Shown piece by piece: positions 20,595-31,221 of a stretch of DNA of 64,000 nt (position 1 is the first letter of the stretch; each line of letters begins with the position of its first letter). Position numbers and translations under genes: made by a program. Under the pieces are notes generated by a model. The model saw only the letters and a list, made by a program, of their open reading frames with translations. It ran no database searches and was not told the origin of the DNA. The stretch spans positions 62,001 to 126,000 of the forward strand of contig JAXHTS010000068.1 of NCBI GenBank assembly GCA_034190085.1. Reading direction: 5' to 3'. Source of the stretch: Spirochaetota bacterium (lineage in GTDB: Bacteria > Spirochaetota > UBA4802 > JAFGDQ01).

Positions 20595-20628
20595 TTGACT
20601 TGACTATATCTTTTTTTTTCAGTAAGCT
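20595..20628 (+). promoter_or_regulatory. Probable hrcA promoter
   Basis: Two overlapping TTGACT boxes lie at 20595 and 20600, separated by a T-rich spacer from TAAGCT at 20623-20628, which is 17 bases from the second box. Transcription would start inside the CIRCE element just downstream, the usual geometry for HrcA repression. Confidence 0.5.
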
Positions 20629-20629
20629 A

Positions 20630-20656
20630 TTAGCACTCACCGTAGCCGAGTGCTAA
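20630..20656. promoter_or_regulatory. CIRCE operator (HrcA binding site)
   Basis: A perfect match to the CIRCE consensus: TTAGCACTC, nine bases, GAGTGCTAA. It lies 15 bases upstream of the hrcA start. In known systems HrcA binds here and represses until heat or misfolded protein titrates GroEL. It would control hrcA and probably the genes after it. Confidence 0.97.
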
Positions 20657-20671
20657 TCTGAGCGAGGGTAT

Positions 20672-21742
20672 ATGATGGAAAAATCTTCAATACCAGAGAA
20701 CATCTTAAACGAGAGAGAATCTGCCATTCTGAGGACAATTATCTATGAGTATATATCAACAGGCACACCGGTTGGCTCGAGGTCTTTTGTTCAGAAGTAT
20801 TCATTCTCAATTTCACCTGCTACCATGAGAAATATAATGTATGACCTTGAGGCAATGGGATTTTTGATTAGACCTCACACATCAGCTGGTAGGGTTCCAA
20901 CGGATAAGGGTTATAGATATTATGTAGATCAATTGTTAGATTCCTATGTTCAAATAGAAGACAACAAGACACAAGTAAAAGAAATATTTAGAGAAGAACT
21001 AATAAGAAGAGAATTACATTTAGATAAGCTTTTTTTGGCTGTTACAAAAATGCTTTCACTGGCGTCAAAGTATGCTGGAGTTGTGCTTACTCCCAATCTA
21101 GATTATACAATCGTGAAGCATATTGAACTTATATCACTTGATAATAATGAAGTATTATTTGTGTTAGTAACGAGAACCGGAATGGTATATAATAAAAGGG
21201 TCACTATTTCGGCTAAGGTTACGCAAGATGAGCTCTATAATAACTCTAAATACTTGACAGGGGAGTTGTGTGGTTACTCCATGTTCGAAATTAAAGAAGA
21301 AATTTTTCAAAAACTAAGAAGCAATAGTATGATCACTACAAATGAGGAGGTTGCCTTGGATATTGCTGAATTAGCATTATCCAAGAGTGATGCACCAGAA
21401 CTCCTTATAGATGGGATCGAAAATTTATTACACATCCCTGAAATGGTTGAAAATGAACGACTGAAAAGTCTTCTTCATCTCATTGAAGAGAAAAAGATTT
21501 TAAGAGAGATTATGGAGAGAAGTCTCTATATGGATGGTGTAACCACACTCATTGGTGATGAGATTGCTGGGGATGATATATCAGGATGTAGCATAGTAAC
21601 TTCTGCATATAAGATTGGAAATAAGAATGCAGGTGTAGTTGGGGTAATTGGACCAACAAGAATGGATTATGAGAAGGTAGTCCCTTTAGTGGGTTATGCC
21701 GAGAACAGGGTGTCCGCCTTTTTAACCAATATATCTAGATAA
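20672..21742 (+). CDS. hrcA: Heat-inducible transcription repressor HrcA
   Basis: A 356-aa DNA-binding repressor. The N-terminal winged helix has TGTPVGSRSFVQKY and SPATMRNIMYDLEAMGFL, then HTSAGRVPTDKGYRYYVD, all strongly conserved. The C-terminal effector domain ends GVVGVIGPTRMDYEKVVPLV with a final YAENRVSAFL. It is autoregulated by the CIRCE site upstream and leads the grpE-dnaK-dnaJ group. Confidence 0.96.
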   Translation: MMEKSSIPENILNERESAILRTIIYEYISTGTPVGSRSFVQKYSFSISPATMRNIMYDLEAMGFLIRPHTSAGRVPTDKGYRYYVDQLLDSYVQIEDNKTQVKEIFREELIRRELHLDKLFLAVTKMLSLASKYAGVVLTPNLDYTIVKHIELISLDNNEVLFVLVTRTGMVYNKRVTISAKVTQDELYNNSKYLTGELCGYSMFEIKEEIFQKLRSNSMITTNEEVALDIAELALSKSDAPELLIDGIENLLHIPEMVENERLKSLLHLIEEKKILREIMERSLYMDGVTTLIGDEIAGDDISGCSIVTSAYKIGNKNAGVVGVIGPTRMDYEKVVPLVGYAENRVSAFLTNISR

Positions 21743-22000
21743 TCTTCGGTTGTAGGGTCTATAATATGCTCAAGAGGTGATTGAAAAGAATCGGTTCAAC
21801 CAAAGAGAAATGAGATGTATTTACGCTATTAAACTATGGCTAAAGTGAGTTTTACACCGCTATTCATTCCATACTTGATAAGATTTTGTAGTTTTAACAA
21901 TTGATTAAAATACAATTCCTCTCTCAATCCAAGATGAGTTGGGGTAATATCTATTATTTTAATATGAATAAAATTCAATTAGCAGAGGGAAGCAAAATAT

Positions 22001-22732
22001 ATGGAAGTAAGTCAATTCCTAAAAACTTGTAGTGCTGAAGGAGAAGTTATGGTAAAAGATAAGCCAAGAGAATACGATTATAATGAAGAATCTAAAAATA
22101 AAAATGAATCAAAGGGGGATATCTTAAATGATGAGATAGAAGATCCTTGCTCAGGGGAGACTAAGAGTCAAGGGGATATAATCAATGAGGACAAGGACAT
22201 ACCAATCACAGAAAAACAAATTGAGATTGAGGGAACAGAGACCATAAACAATGATTTACAAAAGAAGGATGAAGAAATACAATCATTGATGGATCTATTA
22301 AAAAGAAGACAGGCAGACTTTGAGAATTACAAAAAGAGAAGGATTAAAGAGCAGGAGGAATATAAGCAGGTAGTAATTAAGGACATCGCTCTCGACATTT
22401 TAAATATCAATGATGATCTTCTACGAGCCATTGACGCAGCATCAAATTTTTCTGATCAGGACTCACTTGAGCAGGTTCATAGATCCTTTGTTGAGGGAGT
22501 GCTTATGATATCAAATAGAATTGAAGATTCATTAAAAAAATATGGAATTATCGAAATTGATTCTATTAATCAAGAGTTTGATCCAAGTCTCAACGAAGCA
22601 GTAGAGATTGATATGAGTGAAGATGTCAAAAAGGACACAATAACAAAGGTATATCAAAAGGGATTCCGTCTTAATGATCAGGTTTTAAGATGTTCAAAAG
22701 TAAAGGTAACAAAATCAAAGAAAATGGAATAG
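22001..22732 (+). CDS. grpE: Nucleotide exchange factor GrpE
   Basis: GrpE releases ADP from DnaK. The core is at about residues 75-240: QKKDEEIQSLMDLLKRRQADFENYKKR (dimerising coiled coil), then FVEGVLMISNRIEDSLKKYG and the C-terminal beta domain with FDPSLNEAV and YQKGFRLNDQVLRCSKVKV. At 243 aa it is long for the family because of an acidic, low-complexity N-terminus. ATG 22049 is an attractive alternative start, having GAAGGAG five bases upstream; that would give 227 aa. A gap of about 260 bases separates it from hrcA. Confidence 0.94.
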   Translation: MEVSQFLKTCSAEGEVMVKDKPREYDYNEESKNKNESKGDILNDEIEDPCSGETKSQGDIINEDKDIPITEKQIEIEGTETINNDLQKKDEEIQSLMDLLKRRQADFENYKKRRIKEQEEYKQVVIKDIALDILNINDDLLRAIDAASNFSDQDSLEQVHRSFVEGVLMISNRIEDSLKKYGIIEIDSINQEFDPSLNEAVEIDMSEDVKKDTITKVYQKGFRLNDQVLRCSKVKVTKSKKME

Positions 22733-22860
22733 ATGTAATTAAATGACTTAGATAATAATTATTAAGATGAGTTAGTAACTTAATAGCTAATATGTATATG
22801 TTTTTTATCATACTATTTTAGAGAACTATTTATAATAAATGTATAAGAAGGAGAGAAGAG

Positions 22861-24804
22861 ATGAGTAAAATAATTGGAATCGATCTTGGCACAACCAACT
22901 CATGTGTTTCGGTTATGATGGGGGGAGATTATATTGTTATTCAGAACTCTGAAGGGCAGAGAACCACTCCATCCATTATAGCTTTTACAGAAAAGGGAGA
23001 GAGATTAGTTGGGCAGGTTGCCAAAAATCAGATAATTACAAATCCAGAAAATACTATACGGTCTATTAAAAGATTTATGGGAAGAAGCTATTCAGAAGTC
23101 ATGGAAGAGATGAAGATGGTCTCATATAAGATAATAGATGATGGGAAGGGTGGTATAAAGGTTAAAACAGGGGAGGGTGAGCTTACACCGCAGGAAATAT
23201 CCGCGAGAATACTACAAAAGATGAAGCAGACTGCCGAGGACTACCTTGGCGAAAAGGTTGAAAAGGCTGTTATTACTGTACCCGCATATTTTAATGATGC
23301 TCAAAGACAGGCAACAAAGGATGCAGGTAAGATTGCGGGGCTTCAGGTTGAACGAATTATAAATGAACCTACAGCGGCATCCTTAGCCTATGGATTGGAC
23401 AAAAAGGGTAAAAACGAAAAGATAGCTGTTTATGATCTTGGAGGGGGAACCTTTGATATTTCAATTCTTGAATTAGGGGATGGTGTTTTTGAGGTAAAAT
23501 CAACTAACGGTAATACCCATCTTGGTGGTGATGATTTTGATCAGCGGATAATGCTTTGGTTGATTGATGAGTTTAAAAAACAATCAGGAATTGATATTTC
23601 AAATGATAAAATGGCATTGCAGAGATTGAAAGAGGCCGCTGAAAAGGCAAAGATTGAATTATCTGGCAAGCTGCAGACGGAGATCAATATACCCTTCCTA
23701 ACAGCAGATCAGAGCGGACCAAAGCATATGGTGATAACATTGACAAGGGCAAAATTTGAGCAACTAGTTGAAGATCAGATATCATCTACAAGGGAGCCAT
23801 GCATCAGAGCGTTGGAGGATGCAGGGTTGACCCCTACTGAAATAGATGAGATTATACTCGTAGGAGGATCAACTAGGATTCCTGCTGTACAGGAGCTTGT
23901 GAAGAATATATTTGGAAAGGATCCAAATAGGGGTGTGAATCCCGATGAGGTGGTAGCTATTGGCGCTGCTATTCAGGGTGGGGTGCTTGCAGGAGATGTA
24001 CATGATGTGCTCCTTCTTGATGTAACTCCTCTCTCTTTGGGAATAGAGACCTTAGGGGGTGTTATGACAAAATTGATTGACAGGAATACAACGATTCCGA
24101 CTAGGAAGAGTCAAATATTTTCCACAGCAGCTGATAATCAGCCGGCAGTTTCAGTGCACGTGCTGCAGGGGGAGAGAGAGATGGCCACCCAGAATAGAAC
24201 GCTTGGTAGATTTGACCTTGTCGGAATTCCTCCCGCACCAAGGGGAGTCCCTCAGATTGAGGTCGCTTTTGATATTGATGCAAATGGTATTGTGCACGTT
24301 TCAGCTAAGGATCTTGGAACAGGGAAGGAACAGAAGATAAAGATTGAGTCTTCCAGTGGATTATCGGAAGAGGAGATCAATAATATGGTAAAAGACGCGG
24401 AGATGCATTCGGAAGAGGATAAGAAGATCAAGGAACTCGTAATAGCAAGAAATGAAGCTGATGCCTTTATATATTCACTAGAGAAGATGATAAAGGAGAA
24501 TGAGGATAAGGTTGATCCAAGCGAGAAGCAGCAAATTGAATCTCAAATAGCTCATCTTAAAAAGGCGATGGAATCTGATGATATTAATGCTATTAAGGAT
24601 GCTAAAAATAATCTTGAGCAGGCTTCACATAAATTTGCTGAGAGAATGTATAAGGAAACGGCTTCGCAACAACCTCCACAAGAGGAGAATAGAGACTCAA
24701 ATAGCGATGTCCAAAGTGAACCAGAAATGGAGGGTGAAAGTGGTGATGAAAAGGTATATGATGCTGACTATGAAGTCGTTGATGATGACGAGAAAGATCG
24801 TTAG
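22861..24804 (+). CDS. dnaK: Chaperone protein DnaK (Hsp70)
   Basis: The 647-aa Hsp70 has the ATPase signatures [14 protein letters not shown] at the N-terminus, [15 protein letters not shown], and [16 protein letters not shown]. The substrate-binding domain has [14 protein letters not shown]. The lid ends in an acidic tail, [15 protein letters not shown]. An AAGGAGAG ribosome-binding site precedes ATG 22861. It is preceded by grpE and followed by dnaJ, both partners in its folding cycle. Confidence 0.98.
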   Translation: MSKIIGIDLGTTNSCVSVMMGGDYIVIQNSEGQRTTPSIIAFTEKGERLVGQVAKNQIITNPENTIRSIKRFMGRSYSEVMEEMKMVSYKIIDDGKGGIKVKTGEGELTPQEISARILQKMKQTAEDYLGEKVEKAVITVPAYFNDAQRQATKDAGKIAGLQVERIINEPTAASLAYGLDKKGKNEKIAVYDLGGGTFDISILELGDGVFEVKSTNGNTHLGGDDFDQRIMLWLIDEFKKQSGIDISNDKMALQRLKEAAEKAKIELSGKLQTEINIPFLTADQSGPKHMVITLTRAKFEQLVEDQISSTREPCIRALEDAGLTPTEIDEIILVGGSTRIPAVQELVKNIFGKDPNRGVNPDEVVAIGAAIQGGVLAGDVHDVLLLDVTPLSLGIETLGGVMTKLIDRNTTIPTRKSQIFSTAADNQPAVSVHVLQGEREMATQNRTLGRFDLVGIPPAPRGVPQIEVAFDIDANGIVHVSAKDLGTGKEQKIKIESSSGLSEEEINNMVKDAEMHSEEDKKIKELVIARNEADAFIYSLEKMIKENEDKVDPSEKQQIESQIAHLKKAMESDDINAIKDAKNNLEQASHKFAERMYKETASQQPPQEENRDSNSDVQSEPEMEGESGDEKVYDADYEVVDDDEKDR

Positions 24805-24975
24805 GCCCATTACTCCATAGCTGTGTATGTGACAATTGATATTAATTATAAAAAATGATTGTAGGGATGTTACTATCATCCATTCATATAGGGAAATGAT
24901 GATATATTTCTATATCTTTTTCATACGGGTTAAGATGTTACCATTTGAAATTGATTATAGTAAAGAGAGGTGGAA

Positions 24976-26088
24976 TTGGCTTCAAAAAGAGATTATTATG
25001 ATGTCTTAGGTATAAAGAAGAATGCCGCTGATGATGAGATCAAACAGGCATATAGAAAGCTTGCATTAAAGTATCATCCGGATAAGAATAAGGGAAATCC
25101 TGAGGCTGAAGACAAGTTTAAGGAAGCGACTGAGGCTTATGAAATTCTGAGGGATCCCAAAAAAAGGGCAGCGTATGATAGATACGGACATGATGGGGTA
25201 AGCGGATTTGAGGGTTTTGGCAGAGGTGCCTATACCGATTTTTCAGATATCTTTGGCGATCTAGATCTAGGCGATATTTTTGAAAGCTTTTTTGGATCCG
25301 GTATGGGAGCCAAGACCAAATCCAGGAGGGTAAGAAGGGGAGCGGATATTCAATATGATCTTGTAATTACGCTTGAAGATGCGGCATTTGGTAAAGAGGT
25401 CAAGATAGAGGTGCCTAGGGATGAGACTTGTCCTTCATGTGATGGGACAGGATCTGCCTCAGGCACTAAACCTTCAGTTTGTCCAGTATGTAATGGTACG
25501 GGTAATATTAGACAAACTCAGGGCTTCTTTTCAATTAGCCAAACCTGTTATAAATGTAGAGGCGATGGTAAAATAATCACTAGCCCTTGTAAGACCTGTA
25601 GTGGTAGAGGACTGGTGCCAAAGCGAAGAAATATATCAGTTAAAATACCCCCAGGGGTGGAATCCGGTTCCAGATTAAAAATTAGTGGCGAGGGGGAACA
25701 GGGGCCTCATGGTGGTCCAAGCGGGGATTTGTATGTATTTATGCATATACAAAAGCATAACGTCTTTGAACGACATGGGAATGACATTGTCAACATTGCA
25801 GATATATCCTTTCCTATGGCTTGCCTTGGTGGTGAAATCCAGGTCCCAACCATTTCCGGAAAGAAGGCGAAGATGAAGATTCCACCTGGAACAGAAAATG
25901 GCCAAATCTTCAGACTAAAGGGTAATGGCATCCCCTATCTTGGATCATATGGCAAGGGAGATCAATTAATAAAAGTTAATCTGATTGTGCCCAAGAAATT
26001 AACGCCAAGACAGAAGGAATTGTTACAAGAATTCGCAAAACTGGATGGAGAAAGAGTAGGATCATCTTCAAGGCAATTCTATGAGTAA
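24976..26088 (+). CDS. dnaJ: Chaperone protein DnaJ (Hsp40)
   Basis: The J domain ([20 protein letters not shown] with HPD at KYHPDKN) stimulates DnaK ATPase. A Gly/Phe-rich linker follows, then four CxxCxGxG zinc motifs ([32 protein letters not shown]) and the two C-terminal beta domains. I prefer a TTG start at 24976 (MASKRDYY), because GAGAGGTGG sits five bases before it. A GTG at 24970 lies inside that ribosome-binding site and would add two residues. About 370 aa, full length. Confidence 0.95.
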   Translation: MASKRDYYDVLGIKKNAADDEIKQAYRKLALKYHPDKNKGNPEAEDKFKEATEAYEILRDPKKRAAYDRYGHDGVSGFEGFGRGAYTDFSDIFGDLDLGDIFESFFGSGMGAKTKSRRVRRGADIQYDLVITLEDAAFGKEVKIEVPRDETCPSCDGTGSASGTKPSVCPVCNGTGNIRQTQGFFSISQTCYKCRGDGKIITSPCKTCSGRGLVPKRRNISVKIPPGVESGSRLKISGEGEQGPHGGPSGDLYVFMHIQKHNVFERHGNDIVNIADISFPMACLGGEIQVPTISGKKAKMKIPPGTENGQIFRLKGNGIPYLGSYGKGDQLIKVNLIVPKKLTPRQKELLQEFAKLDGERVGSSSRQFYE

Positions 26089-26128
26089 GCCATTATTGAA
26101 GAAAAGGTTATTTTAATCAGTTTTAATA

Positions 26129-27478
26129 ATGAAAATAGTAATTGTTGGCGCCGGCGAGGTAGGTTTTCAAATAGCTGAGCAACTAATAGCTGAGAACAAG
26201 GATGTTGTCATCATTGAGCAGGACTCTGAAAGAGTCAAGTATGCCTCAAATCATCTAGATTGTATTGTCTTACAGGCGGAAGGGAACAACATAGAGATTT
26301 TAAAGGAGGCTGGGATAAGCAAAGCGGATTACTTTATCAGCGTCACTAATTCAGATGAAGTCAATATGATTGCCTGTGGTTTAGTCTCCTCCGAATTTGA
26401 GCGTCCCTATAAGATCGCGAGAGTTCGAAATCTGGATTATTCCAGGGCAAAAATATTTGAGAAATCCTTTCTTGGGATTGACTGCATTGTTAATCCTGAG
26501 GTTGAAGCGGCAAAGGTGATTGCCAATACAGTGGAATATGGCGCGTCAAGCGACATCATGCTCTTTGAAAAAACTGACATTCAGATGAGAAATATTTTTA
26601 TTGATGAGCATTCTCAACTGAAGAATAGGGCACTCAAGGATATTAAAAAGAGCTTAAAGGAGGATTTTTTAATTGGTTGCATCTCACGACAAGAGAATAT
26701 CATTATCCCCTCTGGAAAAACCATTATAAGAGAAAACGATAATGTCTATCTCTTCGCGACAAAAAAAAAATTGGAGGAAGTGTTCGCCAAGGTTGGCAGA
26801 TCTAAGACTGAGATAAAGAATGTGATCATTGTGGGGGGAGGGAGAATCGGCAAATATGTGGCCGCATATTTAATCAAACAGAAGAGAAATGTTAAGATCA
26901 TTGATTCAAATACCCGGAACTGTATTGAGCTTGCAGAGGACTTTCCGGAAGCCTTAGTCATTAATGGCGACATTTCCGATGAGGATATCTTTGAAGATGA
27001 ACAGCTACACTCATATGATCTGATCATTACTACAACAAACAATCAGGAACTTAATATTCTGGCTGCAATATATGCTAAAACATTGGGGATCAAGAGAGCC
27101 ATACCGATTGTCACCAAAACAAACTACCTTACAATAGCCTCTAATCTTGGAATTGATGCCACTATTAGCCCTAAGAACAGTTCAGTAGATACAATTTTAA
27201 AGGTAATCAGAAAAGGCAACATTAAGACTATACATAGCATCTTTGGCGGCAAAGCGGAGGTTATTGAGTTTTCACTTGAGAACTCAAGCTTTGAAAATGG
27301 GAAAGCCATTAAGGAATTAAAAATACCAGAAAACACGCTAATTGTATCAGTTTCAAGGGGAAGGGATAACTATATTCCTGGTGGAGACTTTGTCATTCAG
27401 AATGGGGATGATATCATAATTATTACACCTCAAGAGTCAATCTCTAAGGTTGAGGATATTTTTACAAGTCATCAATGA
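26129..27478 (+). CDS. trkA: Trk system potassium uptake protein TrkA
   Basis: TrkA is the cytosolic, NAD(H)-binding regulator of the Trk potassium channel. The 449 aa hold two RCK units. The first Rossmann fold begins MKIVIVGAGEVGFQIAEQL, and the second begins near NVIIVGGGRIGKYVAAYLIK. Each is followed by a TrkA_C domain (LFEKTDIQMRNIFI and VIEFSLENSSFENGKAIKEL). It overlaps trkH by four bases (ATGA). Confidence 0.95.
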   Translation: MKIVIVGAGEVGFQIAEQLIAENKDVVIIEQDSERVKYASNHLDCIVLQAEGNNIEILKEAGISKADYFISVTNSDEVNMIACGLVSSEFERPYKIARVRNLDYSRAKIFEKSFLGIDCIVNPEVEAAKVIANTVEYGASSDIMLFEKTDIQMRNIFIDEHSQLKNRALKDIKKSLKEDFLIGCISRQENIIIPSGKTIIRENDNVYLFATKKKLEEVFAKVGRSKTEIKNVIIVGGGRIGKYVAAYLIKQKRNVKIIDSNTRNCIELAEDFPEALVINGDISDEDIFEDEQLHSYDLIITTTNNQELNILAAIYAKTLGIKRAIPIVTKTNYLTIASNLGIDATISPKNSSVDTILKVIRKGNIKTIHSIFGGKAEVIEFSLENSSFENGKAIKELKIPENTLIVSVSRGRDNYIPGGDFVIQNGDDIIIITPQESISKVEDIFTSHQ

Positions 27479-28926
27479 ATTTAAAATCAATATTAAGAGT
27501 AATAGCATTACTGCTAATTATCATCTCCCTTTTTATGCTAATCCCTACTTTCATAGCATTATACTATAATGAAATACATGAAGCTAAGTGCTTTTTATCT
27601 ACAATGGGAGTAATTTTCATAATCTCATTAGTCGCCCTGGCATTGTCCAGGAATGAGAGGAGGGAGATGCTCTCGATAAAGGATGGCTTTCTTCTTGTGG
27701 CATTAAGCTGGATATGCGCATCACTCTTTGGCGCTATCCCATTCTATATCTCAGGCAATATCCCTAACTTTGCTGATGCAGCCTTTGAGACCATCTCAGG
27801 ATTTACAACTACTGGGGCATCAATATTAACAAATATCGAGAGTTTGCCAAAATCTATACTCCTATGGCGTTCATTAACACACTGGTTAGGGGGTATGGGA
27901 ATCGTTGTATTAGCTGTAGCCATTTTGCCCCTATTGGGAATAGGTGGGTTGCAGCTTATAAAAGCAGAGGCGCCTGGCCCAACCATTGATAAAATTACCC
28001 CGCGAATAGCTGAAACAGCCAAGATACTCTGGTACATCTATTTAGGATTTACAATCGCTGAAATCATTCTCTTAATGATAGGGGGGCTCGATCTTTTTGA
28101 TGCTATGACACATACCTTCGGAACCCTAGCTACCGGAGGCTTTTCACCAAAGAATAGCAGCGTAGGTCATTACAATTCAACCTATATCGATGCCATTATT
28201 ACTTTTTTTATGATTATGGCTGGCATCAATTTTATCCTTCACTATCATATGATAACAGGAAGAATTGGATTTCTTTTAAAAAATACAGAATTCAAGGCCT
28301 ATATACTCATATTTGTGTGTTCGAGTATCTTTATTACCTACGATTTATATGGAAATTTCTGCAACTCTATTGGTCAAAGTCTAAGATATGCCAGCTTTCA
28401 AGTTGCTAGCATCCTAACTACCACCGGTTATGCTACAGCGGATTATGAGAAGTGGCCATTTATGACACAAGCGATCCTATTTATTCTAATGTTTATAGGA
28501 GGTTGCTCAGGCTCAACAGGGGGTGGGATAAAGGTTATCAGAATTATCACACTCTTTAAGCAGGGATTATTAGAAATGAAATACCTCCTCCATCCCAGAG
28601 GAATCTTTATACTCAAGATAAGTGGGAATACAATAAAAAAGGATATTGTACACGCAATATCCAGCTTCTTCTTCCTCTACATATTTTTGCTGCTCCTCGT
28701 AGCATTAGTAGTTGCTTCATCCAAGCAGGATGTTCTAACCTCACTTGCCACCGCTCTTGCTACTGTTGGTAATATTGGGCCAGGCTTTGGGAAAATAGGG
28801 CCAACGGAAAATTATGCCTTTTTCCCAGATTATGTAAAGGGTGTCCTATGCTTCGCCATGTTAGTAGGAAGGCTGGAGGTCTATACCATTCTAATTATTT
28901 TTACTCCCGCCTTTTGGAGAAAGTAG
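27475..28926 (+). CDS. trkH: Trk system potassium uptake protein TrkH
   Basis: TrkH is the membrane channel subunit. The 483 aa form about ten hydrophobic segments with four pore loops whose filter residues can be seen: TTGASIL, TGGFSPKNSS, TTGYATADY and TVGNIGPGF. GGCSGSTGGGIKV precedes the third membrane pair. It is translationally coupled to trkA. Its last 26 bases overlap the end of murJ on the other strand, so the two units converge with no room for a classical terminator. Confidence 0.95.
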   Translation: MNLKSILRVIALLLIIISLFMLIPTFIALYYNEIHEAKCFLSTMGVIFIISLVALALSRNERREMLSIKDGFLLVALSWICASLFGAIPFYISGNIPNFADAAFETISGFTTTGASILTNIESLPKSILLWRSLTHWLGGMGIVVLAVAILPLLGIGGLQLIKAEAPGPTIDKITPRIAETAKILWYIYLGFTIAEIILLMIGGLDLFDAMTHTFGTLATGGFSPKNSSVGHYNSTYIDAIITFFMIMAGINFILHYHMITGRIGFLLKNTEFKAYILIFVCSSIFITYDLYGNFCNSIGQSLRYASFQVASILTTTGYATADYEKWPFMTQAILFILMFIGGCSGSTGGGIKVIRIITLFKQGLLEMKYLLHPRGIFILKISGNTIKKDIVHAISSFFFLYIFLLLLVALVVASSKQDVLTSLATALATVGNIGPGFGKIGPTENYAFFPDYVKGVLCFAMLVGRLEVYTILIIFTPAFWRK

Positions 28927-30478
28927 CCTTTGATATTTTATAAAGCTTATCCCTTACTAATGAAATCTCCTTTACTCCAGCAACAATACAGATTAGGAGA
29001 TATGTTGTTCCACCAACAATTACTATTAAGAGCAAGAATAGTAATCTCTTAGCAAAAGGATCGTTAAACCAGTCAACAAAACCTGAAATGTTCCAGATTA
29101 TATATGCCATCACTAATCCCGAGGCAATATACTTGATTACAGGAAGTATTAACGATTCAATAGAAAGAATGCCTATCCTTCTCTGCAGCCATCCTACAAG
29201 AATTATTGTTTGAACTGTAACAGAAATGGAGTTGGCAAGGGAGAGTCCAGCATGCTTGAGGCTTGTTTGCATAAGCAGATATCCTAGGACAATATTCAGA
29301 ATAAATGCGATTGCAGATGTAATTACAGGCGTTTTTGTGTCCTTTAGTGAGTAAAATGCTGGAGTAGTTATCCTTAAGATGGATATTGATGTGACGCCTA
29401 TGCTGGCGTAAAGGAGGGCTTTATATGTCAAACTCACATGGAGTGGCGTAAACTCACCCCTCATAAAAAGTGTGGATATGATTGGGGTGCCAACTGTCAT
29501 CATCGCGATGCTGGCTGGTATTGCAAGAAAAAGGGAGGCCTTCACAGCGATTATGTATAGACTCTTAAGCCTCTCAAGGTCATTGTTAGCAGAAAAGTTT
29601 GACATCTCCGGCAAAATAACATTGCTAATTGAAAAGATAAAGACGCCTAAAACGATCTCCGTCAATCTGTCAGAGTAATAGAGATAGGATATGCTTCCAG
29701 GCGCGAGCATTGAAGCTAGTATTGTACTCATCAGGATATTTATCTGATATACCGCAATCCCAAAGAGCGCTGGTGTGATCATTCTGAATATCCTTCTTAT
29801 GCCAGGATGTTTCAAATCTACTGAAAATTTTATCCTAAACCCTGTATTTATCAAATAAGGAATCTGTAAAAGCACCTGCAGCAACCCTCCAAAGAGCACC
29901 CCTATGGCTAGTCCATAAAGGGGTTCGTTGAAGAATCTGCTAAAGTAGATAGCACCAATTATAAATCCAACGTTTAGAAGCACAGGCGCAAACGCTGGCG
30001 AGAAGAAGCGTCCGTGAGAATTTAATACACCCATTGAAAATGCCACAAGTCCAACGAGGAAGATATATGGGAATAATATCCTGTTTAAAAACACTGTTAA
30101 ACCAATCCTAGCTGAGTCAGTGAAGCCATAAGCGAAGAGCTTTACAATAGCCGGAGAGAATATCTCCCCTATAACAGTAAATACTATCAATATCAGTATA
30201 AGTATACTTAAGGTCTTCTGAGCCAGTTCCAGGGCCTCTTTATGGTCCCTCTTTGTTAAATACTCAGTATAAATTGGTATGAAGGATATTGTAAGCGCTC
30301 CCTCTGCCACAAGCCTTCTTAATAGATTGGGTATTCTAAAGGCTATGAAGAAGCCATCCAGCTTGCCGGATGCGCCAAAACAATCAGCGATTATCATATC
30401 TCTGATAAAACCTGTAATTCGACTAAATAGTGTCGAGAGGGCAACGATGCTAGTGGATTTTACTAGTGAGTTCTTCAA
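28901..30478 (-). CDS. murJ: Lipid II flippase MurJ
   Basis: MurJ moves lipid-linked peptidoglycan precursors across the inner membrane. The 525-aa polytopic protein has the family N-terminus STLFSRITGFIRDMIIADCF and FRIPNLLRRLVAEGALTISF, with Arg residues lining the cavity. About 14 membrane helices follow. It is the last gene of a unit with the upstream LytTR regulator, which it overlaps by four bases. Co-transcription with a sensor pair is unusual and hints at regulated envelope synthesis, an inference only. Confidence 0.94.
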   Translation of the reverse strand: MKNSLVKSTSIVALSTLFSRITGFIRDMIIADCFGASGKLDGFFIAFRIPNLLRRLVAEGALTISFIPIYTEYLTKRDHKEALELAQKTLSILILILIVFTVIGEIFSPAIVKLFAYGFTDSARIGLTVFLNRILFPYIFLVGLVAFSMGVLNSHGRFFSPAFAPVLLNVGFIIGAIYFSRFFNEPLYGLAIGVLFGGLLQVLLQIPYLINTGFRIKFSVDLKHPGIRRIFRMITPALFGIAVYQINILMSTILASMLAPGSISYLYYSDRLTEIVLGVFIFSISNVILPEMSNFSANNDLERLKSLYIIAVKASLFLAIPASIAMMTVGTPIISTLFMRGEFTPLHVSLTYKALLYASIGVTSISILRITTPAFYSLKDTKTPVITSAIAFILNIVLGYLLMQTSLKHAGLSLANSISVTVQTIILVGWLQRRIGILSIESLILPVIKYIASGLVMAYIIWNISGFVDWFNDPFAKRLLFLLLIVIVGGTTYLLICIVAGVKEISLVRDKLYKISKATFSKRRE

Positions 30479-31221
30479 ATTTTCAATTTTTCCTTAAAAG
30501 TAGTGGCAAATTTTCGTCCAACTGGCAGGGTCGTTTCGTTTTCATCCTTAAGATACACCATATACTGTCCCCCTATAACATACTGAATATGAGAAACAAA
30601 TTGTAGGTTTACAATATATTGTTTATGAATACGAACAAACAAATTCTCTGGAAGCTTTTTCCCAATCTCCTTTAATAGCTGTGCAGTTTCAAAAGATCTC
30701 TCCTCAGTATTAACAATCGTATGAGACGCATGGGAGGAGAGGTATATAATTTCATCAAATGGCAATATATAATGATTCTCATTCTCTTTAAAATATAAAC
30801 CCAACTTATGAGGGAGGTTGAAGGTTTTTTTGTCTTTAATAATAGATATTGCTTTGTCAACAGCCTGATTAAATCTCTTCTTATCAAAGGGTTTAAGTAA
30901 ATAGTCAATGGCTCCAATATCAAAGGCCTTGATAGCATATTTATCATATGCCGTTGTAAAGATCACATAGGGGGAATAATCGAGTCTCTCTATAACCTCA
31001 ATACCGGATAAAATTGGTAGATTTATGTCCAGAAATAATAAATCATACCACTTTGAAGAGAGTAGTTCCAAAGCCTCTTCACCATTACGGGCTATATCCT
31101 CTAAAGTGAGTTCCGGCCTATCAAGAATATATTTGATTAACAATTCTCTAGCAGGCTGCTCATCTTCAGCAAGCACAACAGAAATGTTATTAACCTCTTT
31201 CATCCTCTGATGCCTGTACAA
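30475..31221 (-). CDS. LytTR-family response regulator
   Basis: The 248-aa product has a receiver domain (VVLAEDEQPARELLIKYILD, phospho-Asp in LLFLDINLPILSGIEV, Lys in LLKPFDKKRFNQAV) and a C-terminal LytTR DNA-binding domain from about residue 145 (YLSSHASHTIV, RIHKQYIVNLQFVSHI, LPVGRKF). LytTR proteins bind short direct repeats and often control envelope or exopolymer genes. It overlaps the sensor kinase gene by 22 bases, making the cognate pairing near certain. Confidence 0.93.
   Translation of the reverse strand: MYRHQRMKEVNNISVVLAEDEQPARELLIKYILDRPELTLEDIARNGEEALELLSSKWYDLLFLDINLPILSGIEVIERLDYSPYVIFTTAYDKYAIKAFDIGAIDYLLKPFDKKRFNQAVDKAISIIKDKKTFNLPHKLGLYFKENENHYILPFDEIIYLSSHASHTIVNTEERSFETAQLLKEIGKKLPENLFVRIHKQYIVNLQFVSHIQYVIGGQYMVYLKDENETTLPVGRKFATTFKEKLKI

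Noticed and set aside
23000-24900. Several 60-90 codon frames inside dnaK
   Set aside because: Shadow frames of a highly conserved gene with no signals of their own.
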